Positions 1 to 10,694 of a DNA stretch of 64,000 nt are shown here, piece after piece. A program made the translations under genes and the position numbers. This DNA is from Pogona vitticeps (taxonomy: Eukaryota > Chordata > Lepidosauria > Squamata > Agamidae). The stretch's first letter is position 1; every line of letters starts with the position of its first letter. A model generated the notes under the pieces. The model was not told where the DNA came from. It made no database searches and saw only the letters and a program-made list of their open reading frames with translations. The stretch covers positions 40,614,501 through 40,678,500 of the forward strand of contig NC_135788.1 in assembly GCF_051106095.1 (NCBI RefSeq). Direction: 5' to 3'.

Positions 1-59
1 TGCTCAGGACCCACTTGGTCATTTTTCTGGCAGTCCACAATAGCCTCAGAGGTATCCTC

Positions 60-430
60 CAGCACTATATTTAAAACAAACCAGTTTTTCTTGTCACCTT
101 TCTTCATTATCCAGCTTTCACACATATACATAGTCATCAGAAATAAAAGAGCATGGATGATATTGGTCTTGATTTCCAATGACACATTCATACCTTCATA
201 TTTTCTAATGCCTTCATTGCTGCCCTTCGAAGTCTCAGTCTTCTGCTGATATCTGACTGCAGTCTCCATTGGATTTAAGATTGAGCCAAAATATACAGAA
301 TCTTTGATAATTTCACTTCCTTTATTGCCATTAAAGTTGTGTAATTCTTCTGTAGTCATGATATTTTTCTTATTGTTCAACTGCAGTCCGCTTTGGCGCT
401 TTCTTTCACTTTCATCAGAAGTCATTTCAA
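60..430 (-). mobile_element. RTE-like LINE relic (reverse transcriptase C-terminal region)
   Basis: The minus strand reads as a decayed non-LTR reverse-transcriptase tail, with pieces such as KDSVYFGSILNPMETA and MYMCESWIMKKGDKK. These resemble the FLGS...I.AD and MYG.ESWTIKKA blocks of RTE elements. Several changes separate it from BovB in this window, so it is an older or different family. Limits are approximate. Confidence 0.4.
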
Positions 431-679
431 CTCATACAGTATATCACAGAAGTGAGTACACCTCTTCGCATATCATAAATATTTTACTCTATCTTGTCAT
501 GTGACAACACTGAAGAAATGACACTTGGCTACAATGTAAAGCAGTGAGTATACAGCTTATATAACAGTGTAAATGTGCTGTCCACTCAAAATAACACAAC
601 ACACAGCTATTAATGTCTAAACTGCTGGCAACAAAAGTAAGTACACTCCTAACTGACTTTGTCCAAATTGGGCACAGAT

Positions 680-900
680 AAGGCATCCTTCAATCTCGAG
701 AGACTATGGTAACGTGCTCTGAATAGAGGACTTGGAACATCATCTAGTGTGGCTGAGGTGGACAATTCAAGAGTGACTATTGCTTCCACACTCAAGACAA
801 ATACAATCTGTCTCCTGTCCAGTTCCCTGATTTTGCTGCTTTTGGGACTGTCTCTTTGCCTTTGCCTGCTGGACAAATGGCTCTTCCAAATGGGAGACGC
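680..900 (-). mobile_element. LINE 3' fragment inside the Tc1-like transposon
   Basis: This stretch has no place in a Tc1 element. Read on the minus strand it resembles the C-terminal Cys/His segment and 3' tail of an RTE-like LINE (CICLECGSNSHS, then ARYHSLSRLKDAL). It replaces the middle of the transposase region. The family assignment is from memory of similar LINE tails and is tentative. Confidence 0.4.
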
Positions 901-1604
901 CACAGGACATGGTTCCAGAAATCCATGTCCTTAGTCTGCTTTTCTGCAGCAAATCGTATGCAGGCTTTCTTGTGCATCATCTTTAGAAGAGGCTTCCTTC
1001 TGGGATGACCCTGGAGACCAGTTTGATGCAGTGTGTGCCATATGGTCTGAGCACTGACAGGCTGACCCATCCCTTCAACCTCTGCAGTAATGCTGGCAAC
1101 ACTCATACATCTATTTCCCAAAGCCAACCTCTGGGTATGATGTTGAGCATGGGCACTCAGCTTCTTTGGTCAACCATGGCGAGGCCTGTTCTGAGTGGAA
1201 CCTGTCCTGTTAAACTGCTATGGTCTTGACCACCATGCTGCAGCTCTGTTTTAGGGTCTTGGCATCTTTATGTAGATCAACCATTCCTTTTTTTCAGATC
1301 CTCAGATAGTTCATTCCCATGAGGTACCATGTGAAACTTCAAGTGTCAAGTCTGAGAGAGTGAGAGCAATAACACCTGCTCCCCCTCCCCCCCCAGACTT
1401 GTGACACTTAACGGGTTTCATGACACCAGGGAGGGAAAACGGCTACTTGGGCACAATTTGGACATCGTCACTTAGGGGTGTACTCACTTTTGTTGCATTA
1501 TTTTGAGGGGACAGCACTTTTACACTGTTATACAAGTTGTATACTCACTGCTTTACAATGTAGCCAAGTGTCATTTCTTCAGTGTTGTTACATGAAAAGA
1601 TATA

Positions 1605-2713
1605 CAGTGGTGCCCCGTATAGCGACGTTAATCCGTTCCAGGATTAACATCGCTATACGGAAACATCGTAAAGCGAAATTAAAAAGCCCATTGAAACACA
1701 TTAAAACCTGGTTAATGCGTTCCAATAGACTAAAAACTGGCAGGGACAGGGTGGGTGGGGGATCCCGAAGGCTTCAGGACCCCTCCTCCCTGTCCCCGCC
1801 ACCCCGCGCTGCCTTCCCTAGCCGAGATCGGACTCCCAGGAGCCCGATCGAGGCTGGGAAAAGCAGCGAGGGGTGGCTGCCACCTAAGGGGACAGGGAGG
1901 AGGGGGATCCCGAAGGCTTCGGGACCCCTCCTCCCTGTCCCCGCCGCCCCGCGCTGCCTTTCCTAGCCGAGATCGGACTCCCAGGAGCCCGATCCAGGCT
2001 GGGAAAAGCAGTGAGGGGTGGCTGCCAGCTAAGGGGACAGGGAGCAGGGGGATCCCGAAGGCTTCGGGACCCCTCCTCCCTGTCCCCGCCGCCCCACGCT
2101 GCCTTCCCTAGCCAAGATCGGACTCCCAGGAGCCCGATCCAGGCTGGGGAAAGCAGCGAGGGGTGGCTGCCAGCGAAGGGGACAGGGAGGGGGATCCCGA
2201 AGGTTTCGGGACCCCTCCTCCCTGTCCCCGCCGCCCCGCGCTGCCTTCCCTAGCCCAGATCGGACTCCCAGGAGCCCGATCCAGGCTGGGGAAAGCAGCG
2301 AGGGGTGGCTGCCAGCGAAGGGGACAGGGTGGGGGAGGGACCCCGAAGGCTTCCAGGCAAAAGCCTGGAAACCTTCGGGACCCCTCCACCCTGTCCCTGC
2401 CGCCCCACGCTGCCCAGCCCAGGATGCCTGACAGGCATCGGGTCTCCCCACCTTCCCCCCGCGGTGGCCTCAAAAGGACCCTTTGGAAGGGTCCTTCGAA
2501 GGCCACCGCAGGCATTTTCCCCCAGCTGAGTGGCGGGAGCGCTCCTTTGGAGGCTCCCGCCGCTCAGCTGGGGGAAAATGGTGCCTACGGGGAAAACATC
2601 GCGATTTTTCCCTATAGGCACCTTCGTTATACGATTGCAAAAGCGATGGCATTTTTGCCATCGCTGTGCGAATTCGTCGTTAAACGGGGCACTCGTTGTA
2701 CGAGGCACCACTG
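1605..2713. mobile_element. Tigger-like (pogo) non-autonomous element, hairpin-rich
   Basis: It starts CAGTGGTGCCCCGTATAGCG and ends with GAGGCACCACTG, each flanked by TA (1603-1604, 2714-2715). The first 100 bases contain the hallmark ATCCGTTCCAGG seen in other copies here. The interior (about 1741-2400) is a GC-rich tandem array, and 2455-2690 is a row of separate hairpins. It is inserted in the right inverted repeat of the Tc1-like transposon, so it is younger than that element. Confidence 0.85.
1741..2420. repeat. 145-bp minisatellite inside the Tigger-like element
   Basis: GATCCCGAAGG-type unit starts recur at 1761, 1906, 2051, 2194 and (variant) 2339, giving a period of 143-145 bp and about 4.5 copies. 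Each unit holds a short palindrome (GAAGGCTTC) and a second near-palindrome (GATCGGACTCCCAGGAGCCC). Long proline/serine-rich open frames here come from base composition and the repeat period. Confidence 0.9.
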
Positions 2714-2964
2714 TACTAAAATATTTAGGAAATGTGAGGGGGTATACTCACTTCTGTGATACAGTATACTGTAGCTGCTCTCTGCCTGTAAGATGATGAT
2801 TTTGGAGGTCACCCCTTCAAAAGGTCGTCAGAAGTCAGAAGTGACATTTTGGAACATGACAACACATAAGACCAGCATGCAAACACCTCTTTAGTGTCTT
2901 ATGATTTTTGATTATACGTTTTCATGCCTTGGAAGGCTCATTATTGTCTTTCCTTCCTTGCAAC

Positions 2965-3172
2965 AATAAGAATGGTGTGCCATCAAGTCAGTTTCTACTT
3001 ATGACAACCTTTTCCAGGGTTTTCTACATATAGAGTTCTCAGATATGGAAGTTGGAGGACTGGAATTATACATCTTGCCCAAGGCTATACAAGCTGGCTG
3101 TTCTTCTGGAAGACCTGGTGGAGAATCAAATTCCAACCTCTAGATACCTAAACCATTGAGCTATCCAGCCAG
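2965..3172 (-). mobile_element. tRNA-derived SINE (GGCTGGATAGCT family)
   Basis: On the minus strand it begins GGCTGGATAGCTCAATGGTT, an A-box-like tRNA start, followed by a B-box-like block and the shared body (gccttgggcaagatg). Its tail ends with GACTTGATGGCACAC. Four related copies lie in this window (about 32391, 36000, 39172, 56530). Confidence 0.75.
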
Positions 3173-3228
3173 CATTTCCTTCCTTCCTATGTTCTACAAT
3201 TCTAATTTCTGTCCTGCTTTTATTGCAG

Positions 3229-3343
3229 ATAATTAAAAAGTTGATTGAAAGGAAGCAAGCTCAAATCCGGAAGGTATACCCTGGTCTTTCTTGCTTCAAA
3301 GATGGAGTACGGCAAATTCCAATAGAAAGTATTCCTGGAATTA
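3229..3343 (+). CDS. KAT2B: KAT2B coding exon: end of acetyltransferase domain
   Basis: Acceptor TATTGCAG precedes ATAATTAAAAAG; donor is GTATGT. It encodes 38 codons ([20 protein letters not shown] and following) plus the first base of an Arg codon completed by the exon at 6199. This is the C-terminal helix of the GNAT fold and the start of the linker. Confidence 0.95.
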
Positions 3344-6300
3344 GTATGTACCATGATTCTGTCAATTACCATTGAGTTATATATATTTTTTTTAAAAAGA
3401 CACTTGATGTTATGATTTTTAAAAATACACCTATGTCTTTTAAAAATATACTTATGTGTTTCATTTAGTTATAACATTGGTTTCTCTTTCATTGGAAATA
3501 ATATAGGGAACATAGTTCTAGCTGGCTTCCCCCTCCCCTAAAAATTAAAGAAAGCTTTGGAATTTGAGATGTGACATGTCAGAGTTGACTTTTATAACAA
3601 GTTGTGTGATCAGCATTTTTTCTCTGGTTTTGTTTTCCCTGTCCTATCACATGGCTTTATCAATGTAATCTATAGCATATTTACTCAGAAGTGAATCCCA
3701 GAGTTTAGTAAAACTTGGCAAAGTAGGAGCATCCAAATCTACCTGCACATTTCCTCTTCCTCAAGGCAGCCCCATGGACCCCACTCCACCCGTCTTCTGA
3801 AAACTGGGAATTTTCAGGAGAGTGCTGAGAATGAGTGCTGGCACTGCAACAGAAAGACAAGGAGTAGAATCACTAACATTTTATTCTACCTCTTGCCCTT
3901 TTGGGAAGTTCACCTTAGGCAAATGGAAGAGCCCTTCTCCTTTAACAAGCCTTCCTTTCCTCATGAGTAAACTAGTTTGATGCAGGTACCTGCATAAAAT
4001 TAACACTTCCGTCTTATAAACATTCTGTAAAAAATATTCCTGAACCCTCTGGCCTAAATATAACTTTTACTCCTAACTAGAGTAGAACCTCTGAATTAGC
4101 AGAATTTCCTTGAGCATGGATTTACCATTCAATAGCAGGTTGAGGGTACCTACTCTAGTTGGAGCTAGTAATTCAGTTTATGTCCCTGCTAATCCATATT
4201 TGCTTAAACAGTATAGATTAGACAAGGCCCAAAGTCAGTGAAATGTATTGCCTTCTTCCTTCATGTAGCAGAACTCCATGGCAACAGGGTAAATTGAATG
4301 TGAAAGGCCTTTTATTTCAAAAGTTTGATTTGTAGTGGATGAACGTGTGAGAGAAGGAGGCATGTCCAGAAATGGACATGTGAAATGAGGTGATTTTTCA
4401 GTACAGTGGTGCCTCAATTTATGACCATAATCTGTTCCAGAAGATGGACATAACTCAAAATGGTCGTAAGTCGAAGCACCATTTCCCATAGGAATGCATT
4501 GAAATGCAATTAATCCATTCTGGACGATGGAAAAAAAAAAATCACACAAGAAAACCCCCACTGCAAGACTCATTGGAAATGTGATTAATCCTTTCCAACT
4601 GAAGGGGGGGGGGAGGAAAAGCAATCAAGCATGCGAGACCCACTGAAAATGCACAGATAATAAACAGAGCAGATTGGAAATGCACAGAGAACAAAGGAAG
4701 CAGGTCGGAAATGCAAGAGAAGCATGCAGGACCCATCGGAAATGGGGGAAAAAAACCCAAAAGCAACCAAACCCCCTAAGACCCATCGGAAATGGGGGGG
4801 AGCCAAAAAATAAACCAACACCCCAAGACCCAGCACAGCATAGCAACATAACCCCCCCAGCTCAAAACCACGCTGCAAAAACACCCAGAATAGTTTTTAA
4901 AAAGCAGGAAACAGCACCTTACCAGGCAGCCCGAAGCCTCCCTGCAAACACACACACACACACACGCTCCCTCAGAAGCAGGAGGCAGTCCCAAACCTCT
5001 GCCGACGATGCAAGCTTTCTAAGTGCTGGGGTGAAAGAGCTACAAAGAAGCAGCCTTGTCTCCACGTAGTTAGCAATTTGAATTTCCCGCCTTTTCCCCC
5101 TGCCTTTTTCTGTTCGTAAGTGGAAGCTCTGGTCGCAAGTAGAAGCAAAATTTTGCGGCGAGAGCTGGTCATAACTCGAAATGGTCTTAAGTAGGGACAT
5201 TTGTAAGTCGAGGCACCGCTGTATAGCTTTCCCCAACTTGGTATCTTTCAGGTATACTGGACTTAAAACACCAAATCCTATATAGCTCTGCAGTGGTTCC
5301 CAACTTTGGGTTCCCAGACATTCTTTGACTGCAGCTCTCAGAAGCTTTCACCACTCGCTGTCCTGGCAAGGGCTTCTGGAATTGGTGTCCAGGAACATCT
5401 AGAGACCCAAGTTTGGGAACCACTACTGTAATGATGTTGGCTGCTCTAATGACTGAGGAGGGCGATTGTTTAATTCAATCTGTTTTTCAAATGTCATAGT
5501 TTGTTCTGTTTCAACTACTGGTGCATCTGACTCAATATTATCATATTTGATATCTCAGCTTCCTTTTAATCATCCTTTTTATCATCTTCATAGACATCTG
5601 TTTTAATTTATCCTCTAGTTATTGCATCTGTTGAATGTTTCTATTATCTTATTTTTATCGTGTTTTGATATTGTGTTGTATGTCTTGATGTTAGCCGCTC
5701 AGAGTGGCCTGGTTGCCAGATGGTACGAGGTATACCCTGTTTCTCTGAAAATAATTCCTAACCTGAAAATAAGCCCTAGTATGATTTTTCAAGATGATCA
5801 TAATATAAGCCCTACCCCAAAAATAAGCCCCAGTTAAGTGAAACCCCACCCTCCACCATTGTGCAGCAACCAGAAGATGACATGAGTGTATTTGAATAAA
5901 TGTAGATGGTTGTACATAAAAAAATTAAAACATCCCCTGAAAATAAGCCCTAATGTGTTTTTTGGAGCAAAAATTAATATAAGACCCTGTCTTATTTCGG
6001 GGAAACATAGTAAATCCAATAAATAAATAAATAAATAAATATTCTGTAAAGCAATGACATGCACTTATAATTACATGCTGTAGTTACCGTTTTTAGAACC
6101 AGTCTTTATTAAGGCTGCAGTATAATTTTATCATACACATTAATTCAGTCTCCTTTTATGTAATGAATTCTCTTTTTAAAATTTTGTTTGCTGTGTAGGA
6201 GAGACTGGCTGGAAACCCAACAACAAAGAGAAAAGGTAAGCATTGTTTGGATATGAGAATGAAGAAAAACTTCCTATGCCGCAGAAGAAAACCTTTTAAA

Positions 6301-8000
6301 TAATTTTAATCTTCATCTGTTGTTCAACCACAAACTGTCTGCATTTTCTTTCAAGTAAAGAACCCAAAGATCCAGATCAACTTTACAGCACCCTAAAAAA
6401 CATTCTCCAGCAGGTCAAGGTAATAATTTTCAATAAATATTTTGAGAATTTTTCCGTCAGAGCACTGATTCACAGTACTTTTTTTCTTTTACCAAAGAGC
6501 CATCAAAGTGCTTGGCCTTTCATGGAACCAGTGAAGAGGACAGAAGCTCCTGGATATTACGAAGTTATAAGGTTCCCCATGGGTAATGTCATTATTAACT
6601 TTTTAAAAGAAAGATACTTAAACAGGTATCATATATATCTATGTATATCTATATCTATATACACAGCTGAGAAAATTAGGGCATATATACCAAACAGGCC
6701 ATAAAGTCATCTTGAAACACTGATTTTTGTGTTTGGATTCACTTTTCTCTCATGAGTGCTCTTTGAGTTCCAAAGCACCCCTTTCTCAGAAAGAAAAGGC
6801 TTTCTGCTTATAGAAGAGCAGTTTTGAGTCAAAGTGTCAATGACTTATATTAGAGGTGGGCACAAATCAGAAAAATGGCGATTTGGTTTGTGATTCATCA
6901 AGGTTGAAAAATCACTTTTTTTCTGACAAACTGATTTGTCAATTTGTTTTTTACTTTTAAACCCTATAAAACATGTACCCCCAAGCACCTAGAGACACAA
7001 AGTTCGCAAGGACTCTTTGCCTAACTCCCTTCTACAAACCCTACTAGTTTGGTGAAGTTTGGGTTTCGGACATCCAAGTTACATGCGCACAAGGTACCAC
7101 ACCTAGGAAAGTGCCCTTTAGCAGCTGGCTTGGAGAAATTCAATCTTCACCAAGTTTGGGGGGATTATAGAGGAGAGTCAGAGGAAACGTCCCTGCAATA
7201 TTGGTGTCTCTAGGTGCTTGGGGAACAGTTTTACAGCCAAATGAATAAATAAATAAATAAAACATCACTAAAAATTCATTATTCATATTTGTTAGGTATT
7301 AATTCATACAAATATAAATCAAGAAATTAGTTTTTGAACAATTTGGTCATTCGTTTTTCATTCGTGCCCATTTCTAACTTATATCCAAGGAACTTTGGGT
7401 ACTTACCTATCCTGCTGAAATTAAAGGTTTGTTCTTATAGTCAAAATAAGGGCAAGGGAAAATACAATTTCAGAGGGTGTAAAAATGGGCAGACGCTTAG
7501 AGTAGTGACAGCTTCTTGTTTTTACACTGTAAAGCATAGCATGTGCTGCAAATGTGCATTTTTCTTTCTTTCATAGTGTTTCACATAGACCATGTGATGG
7601 CATTTTAAAAATTACCATCTGTGCCTGAGTTGCTGGTTCATTGCAGACCTATGAAGGATTCTTCCAGTTGGCATACATAGTCTAGTCTTCGTTTGGTACT
7701 ACCAAAATAAAATATGTCAGTGTTTTATCATAGGCTTAATGTTGTGCATTTAGGAAACAGGAAAGGCATTATACGATAGTAAGACTTGACGTTTATTCTT
7801 ACACAGACCTGAAAACCATGAGTGAACGGCTTAAGAACAGGTACTACGTGTCTAAGAAGTTATTTATGGCAGACTTGCAGCGAGTCTTCACTAACTGCAG
7901 AGAGTACAACCCACCTGAAAGCGAATACTATAAATGTGCCAATATTCTGGAGAAGTTCTTTTACACAAAAATTAAAGAAGCTGGATTAATTGACAAGTAA
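3229..8000 (+). CDS. KAT2B: KAT2B (PCAF) lysine acetyltransferase, last five coding exons
   Basis: Five exons (3229-3343, 6199-6235, 6356-6419, 6498-6582, 7807-8000) have AG/GT borders and matching phases and join into 495 nt, that is the C-terminal 164 residues and a TAA stop. The protein is nearly identical to human KAT2B as I remember it: the last exon differs at about 3 of 64 residues. The first exon encodes the end of the GNAT acetyltransferase region, the next two the linker, and the last two the bromodomain with the WPF shelf (AWPFMEPV) and the acetyl-lysine-binding Asn in [14 protein letters not shown]2B is a nuclear co-activator that acetylates histone H3 and other proteins in SAGA-like complexes. 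The 5' part of the gene lies before the window. It faces SGO1 tail to tail. Identification is very secure; GCN5/KAT2A is the only close alternative, and the SGO1 neighbour argues for KAT2B. Confidence 0.97.
4404..5221. mobile_element. Tigger-like non-autonomous element
   Basis: Ends CAGTGGTGCCTCAATTTATG and GTCGAGGCACCGCTG are inverted repeats flanked by TA (4402-4403, 5222-5223). ATCTGTTCCAGAAG near the left end matches sibling copies. The interior has A- and C-rich simple stretches, including a CA run at 4949-4964, which create spurious open frames. Confidence 0.85.
5291..5428. mobile_element. hAT-like MITE (CAGTGGTTCCCAAC family)
   Basis: CAGTGGTTCCCAACTTTGGG at the left pairs with CCCAAGTTTGGGAACCAC at the right. 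I see no clear 8-bp target duplication. Related copies are at 30977 and 40828. Confidence 0.65.
5733..6010. mobile_element. TA-flanked MITE (CTGTTTCNCCGAAAATAA family)
   Basis: CCCTGTTTCTCTGAAAATAA at the left pairs with TTATTTCGGGGAAACA at the right, inside TA dinucleotides. Internal AAATAAGCCCTA repeats mark the family. It is inserted in an L2-like tail. A second copy runs off the window end at 63897. Confidence 0.7.
6014..6041 (+). repeat. (AATA)n microsatellite
   Basis: About six AATA units form the terminal repeat of the L2-like tail. Confidence 0.85.
6199..6235 (+). CDS. KAT2B: KAT2B coding micro-exon: linker
   Basis: A 37-base exon between TGTGTAG and GTAAG. It completes Arg and encodes [11 protein letters not shown], matching human ETGWKPSGKEK. 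It is too short to be found by ORF length and was located by phase and homology. Confidence 0.93.
6356..6419 (+). CDS. KAT2B: KAT2B coding exon: pre-bromodomain helix
   Basis: A 64-base exon after TTTCAAG, ending before GTAATA. It encodes (S)[18 protein letters not shown] and QVK, the start of bromodomain helix Z. Phases fit both neighbours. Confidence 0.93.
6498..6582 (+). CDS. KAT2B: KAT2B coding exon: bromodomain ZA loop
   Basis: An 85-base exon after ACCAAAG, ending before GTAATG. It encodes [20 protein letters not shown] then YEVIRFPM and the first base of Asp. It contains the WPF shelf of the acetyl-lysine pocket. Confidence 0.96.
6851..7376. mobile_element. hAT-like non-autonomous transposon in the last KAT2B intron
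   Basis: Ends TAGAGGTGGGCACAAATC and ATTCGTGCCCATTTCTA are imperfect inverted repeats. A perfect 8-bp target duplication ACTTATAT lies at 6843-6850 and 7377-7384. The length is 526 bp, with no transposase. It contains a (TAAA)n stretch near 7245. Confidence 0.85.
7807..8000 (+). CDS. KAT2B: KAT2B terminal coding exon: bromodomain helices A-C and stop
   Basis: The acceptor is ACACAG. It encodes (D)[17 protein letters not shown] through [10 protein letters not shown] and TAA at 7998-8000. The pocket Asn (REYN) and following PPESEYY are intact. Confidence 0.97.
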
Positions 8001-9870
8001 TTATAGTCCTTCTCCCAAGCAATCAGGATGCCTAATTTAAGAGTAGAATATGCAGCTGATCTTTCAGTAGAACGGGATTTTGTGTTTAAAGGTATTTGTT
8101 TTATTAACTAGCACTTTTACAAGATGTAATATAGAAGAGTTTATTTTATTAAAGTCTTTTTTAAATGTACACTTGCATGCCCTTTTGCAGTGTATTCAAA
8201 ATTTTATTAGATGTATTGCACAGACTGTTTGGAGAATTGGAAAAGGGAAATTTTCCAAGCAGTGAATGTTTAAAATTAATTTAATGCAGTATCAAATTGA
8301 AGGAGAAAAAGCTTTTTATTTTTTACAACAAAGATACTGACAAAGGGGAAAATGAATTTTATATATATTTTAATGAAACACTCAGAGAAGGTGCTATGAG
8401 AGTGAAAAATAACTGCTTTAAGAATGAAAATCCCTAGACAGGTGCAAACTTCTGTGAATTTGGTTATCAATATTTGCTTTCACAAAGAAAATCTGACAGA
8501 ATATGTAGCACCACACTGACTATAGCTATTGAAGCCATGTTCCCAAAAGGGCTTCAAAATCTTTTCTATACTATCGCAATCTAGCAATTTTTCTGCCACC
8601 TTAGGTTTTATGCACTTTATTGCATAAAAAATCCATCCCATTCTCTGGTGTACTAGTGTTTCCTTGCTTTTAAACATGGGTGAAAACAACTTCTATCCCA
8701 TCATGGATAGGTTATCATTAGGTAGTACAAGTGACTTGGTTCATACATTGAATAGTGCATACAGGTTCACATATCCAACAGGTGATTTTCAGTATGTCAG
8801 CATAATGGTGGTTGAATATTCCCATCAATCTTAATATAAAAGGGAATGTGATGCGGCCACTCAATTATGACACATGCTGCTGTATTTCACTCAGATGGCC
8901 ATTTGCCTAAAGTAGGTTGGATCCATGTTTAATGGTGCTTAGACTAGATTCTCCAAAATCAAAAAGAACTCATGACTAATGTTAAGTCTCACTGATTTAA
9001 GTGACTTGACTATCAGCCTGACTACATCTCATTCTCATGCAGTGCATGCAACTTTCTTGGGATCGGGGCCATTAGTGACACTTTCAAAAGTTTACTGGAA
9101 TTCCATAAAAACAGTTCTAAACATATTCCCGTTAACAGCTGGTTATTTCTAATGTACATTATGTTAAACTAGATTTTTCAACCACATGACAAATGATTTT
9201 TGAAATACTGCTTATCACCACATCTATATTTAGTAACTATTTACATTATGCATAAAAGTTAACACTACTGTGCTTTCAAATAATCACTGGTCTGCGGGTG
9301 GGGTGGGGAGGAAGAAATACTACAGTACAGTACATTTGGCAGGGGAAGAGGCAGAATATATACCACCACCTTCTTCTTCCTAACTTGTTTCTGCAATGGC
9401 ACTGGAGAAGTTGACTTTCATATCATTTTCCTACATATTCTGAAACATTTCACCAGTAAACTGAGGAAGAAAATTGGCAAGTTCCATTACGTAAAAGAGT
9501 ATCACTGCGAAACACCCACCATTCGAATTCTATGACTAGGTGACTCTTGCTAGAAAGAAATGGTACAAGGAATTAGTCAGAATGGTAACATAGAAATGCC
9601 TTAGAGCTTTATATAAAATCCAATTTATTTGGCTTTGTATTTAAGATACAACAATGCAACTGTGTATTAGAGTATTTAAGTAGTAATTTTCAAGTATTTT
9701 GTAAACTGAGGCAACAGAATCACCTCTTAAAGCTTGATATCCTGTGAAAGTGTTATTTTCAAAGATAATTAATGTCTTGAAATTAGAGTCTCTTCTATAT
9801 TGAGAACACCTGCTTTCTAATTTAAAGATTATTTTCATAGATATTGTGCAATAAAGCTATATATAGTATG
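8001..9870 (+). other. KAT2B: KAT2B 3' UTR with proximal poly(A) signal
   Basis: AT-rich sequence without coding character follows the stop codon. AATAAA at 9850-9855 is the likely main signal, giving a UTR of about 1.85 kb. A second AATAAA at 10940-10945 would carry the transcript into the antisense SGO1 3' UTR. The end is inferred. Confidence 0.6.
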
Positions 9871-10694
9871 TGTTTTAAAATGCTTTAACTGAAATTTTAC
9901 ATTTGTAAAATTATTTATTGAATTGGTATAAAATGGTTTTAAATTATATGTATAAAATTAATCTTGTGTGCTATTTTGTAATTTGCATATAAAATACCTA
10001 AAGTATTCATCTTGTGTGGACAGATTTTCAAATTGCTTTTGTGTGTGGAATCACCTCACACTCAATGGGTTAAGAACTGGCATTCACCAGGCCAAAACAA
10101 CTTGTGGCCCTTAGTTTTCCTGCAGATAAACATCAGTTCACAACTAAAAAGGACCATTGTTGCCAAAATCCTATGATCAATTTCAATTATTTGCTAGGGA
10201 TTACTTGTCTTCACATTTAGTTACTTTTTCCATGGTACTTTCAGTCAGAAGAAGCTCCGAAAGCAGCTGACAGATCAATAATAAAATAATACAATCAGGG
10301 TTATCATCAAAAAGAGAAAACTTGAAAGGAGTAGGAATTGAAAAGCAGGAGGGGTGACAGTAATCTGAAGCACTAATTCTTAAAAGAGCTGCATGGAATA
10401 CATAAGATTTCAATGAGACATGGAGCCAAAGCAGCTGGTGTCTCAGCTGAGCCAGTGGAGTGGAACTACACCCATCTATTTGTAAACCTGTAGTTTAATA
10501 CCAGATAAACATGCACTGGTCTGCAGCTGAACATTACAAGGTACTTGCCCTGTTCTCTTCATGGACCATCAGAACAGCTGCAAGTGGAGAGATGCTTGAA
10601 CAACAGTATAGCCAATATAGTAAACAGGATTAACTTTTCCAGAGTTTAAAAACATTTAATTATCAATTTCATTGAAAATAATCATTTAGAAAAT

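Larger units (their letters stand above)
437..2771 (-). mobile_element. Tc1-like DNA transposon, broken, with two insertions
   Basis: The ends read CAGTATATCACAGAAGTGAG (left) and its near reverse complement at 2745-2771, flanked by TA (435-436 and 2772-2773). Long inverted repeats of about 220 bp follow (437-660 and 1470-1604 plus 2716-2771). On the minus strand at 900-1130 a transposase piece is clear: VSAQTIWHTLHQTGLQG, HPRRKPLLKMMHKKA and KQTKDMDFWNHVLW match the DNA-binding and early catalytic region of Tc1 transposases. Much of the transposase is missing, replaced by a LINE fragment near 680-900. A Tigger-like element sits in the right inverted repeat. The sequence recalls a Tc1 family common in fishes, frogs and lampreys. 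Confidence 0.85.
1..3228 (+). other. KAT2B: KAT2B intron filled by transposons
   Basis: No KAT2B exon is seen before 3229, so this is intron. It holds a LINE relic (about 60-430), a Tc1-like transposon (437-2771) with insertions, and a SINE (2965-3172). Confidence 0.85.
5600..6041 (+). mobile_element. L2-like LINE 3' tail, split by a MITE
   Basis: TTAGCCGCTCAGAGTGGCCT near 5692-5711 and TAAATCCAATAAATAAATAA after 6011 are the usual 3' tail of squamate L2-type LINEs, here separated by the TA-flanked element at 5733-6010. The upstream part (5470-5690) is T-rich and only loosely recognisable. Confidence 0.55.

Noticed and set aside
1755-2759. Several Pro/Ser/Gly-rich open frames on both strands
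   Set aside because: They come from the 145-bp GC-rich tandem units and hairpins of the Tigger-like element; no domain or splice context.
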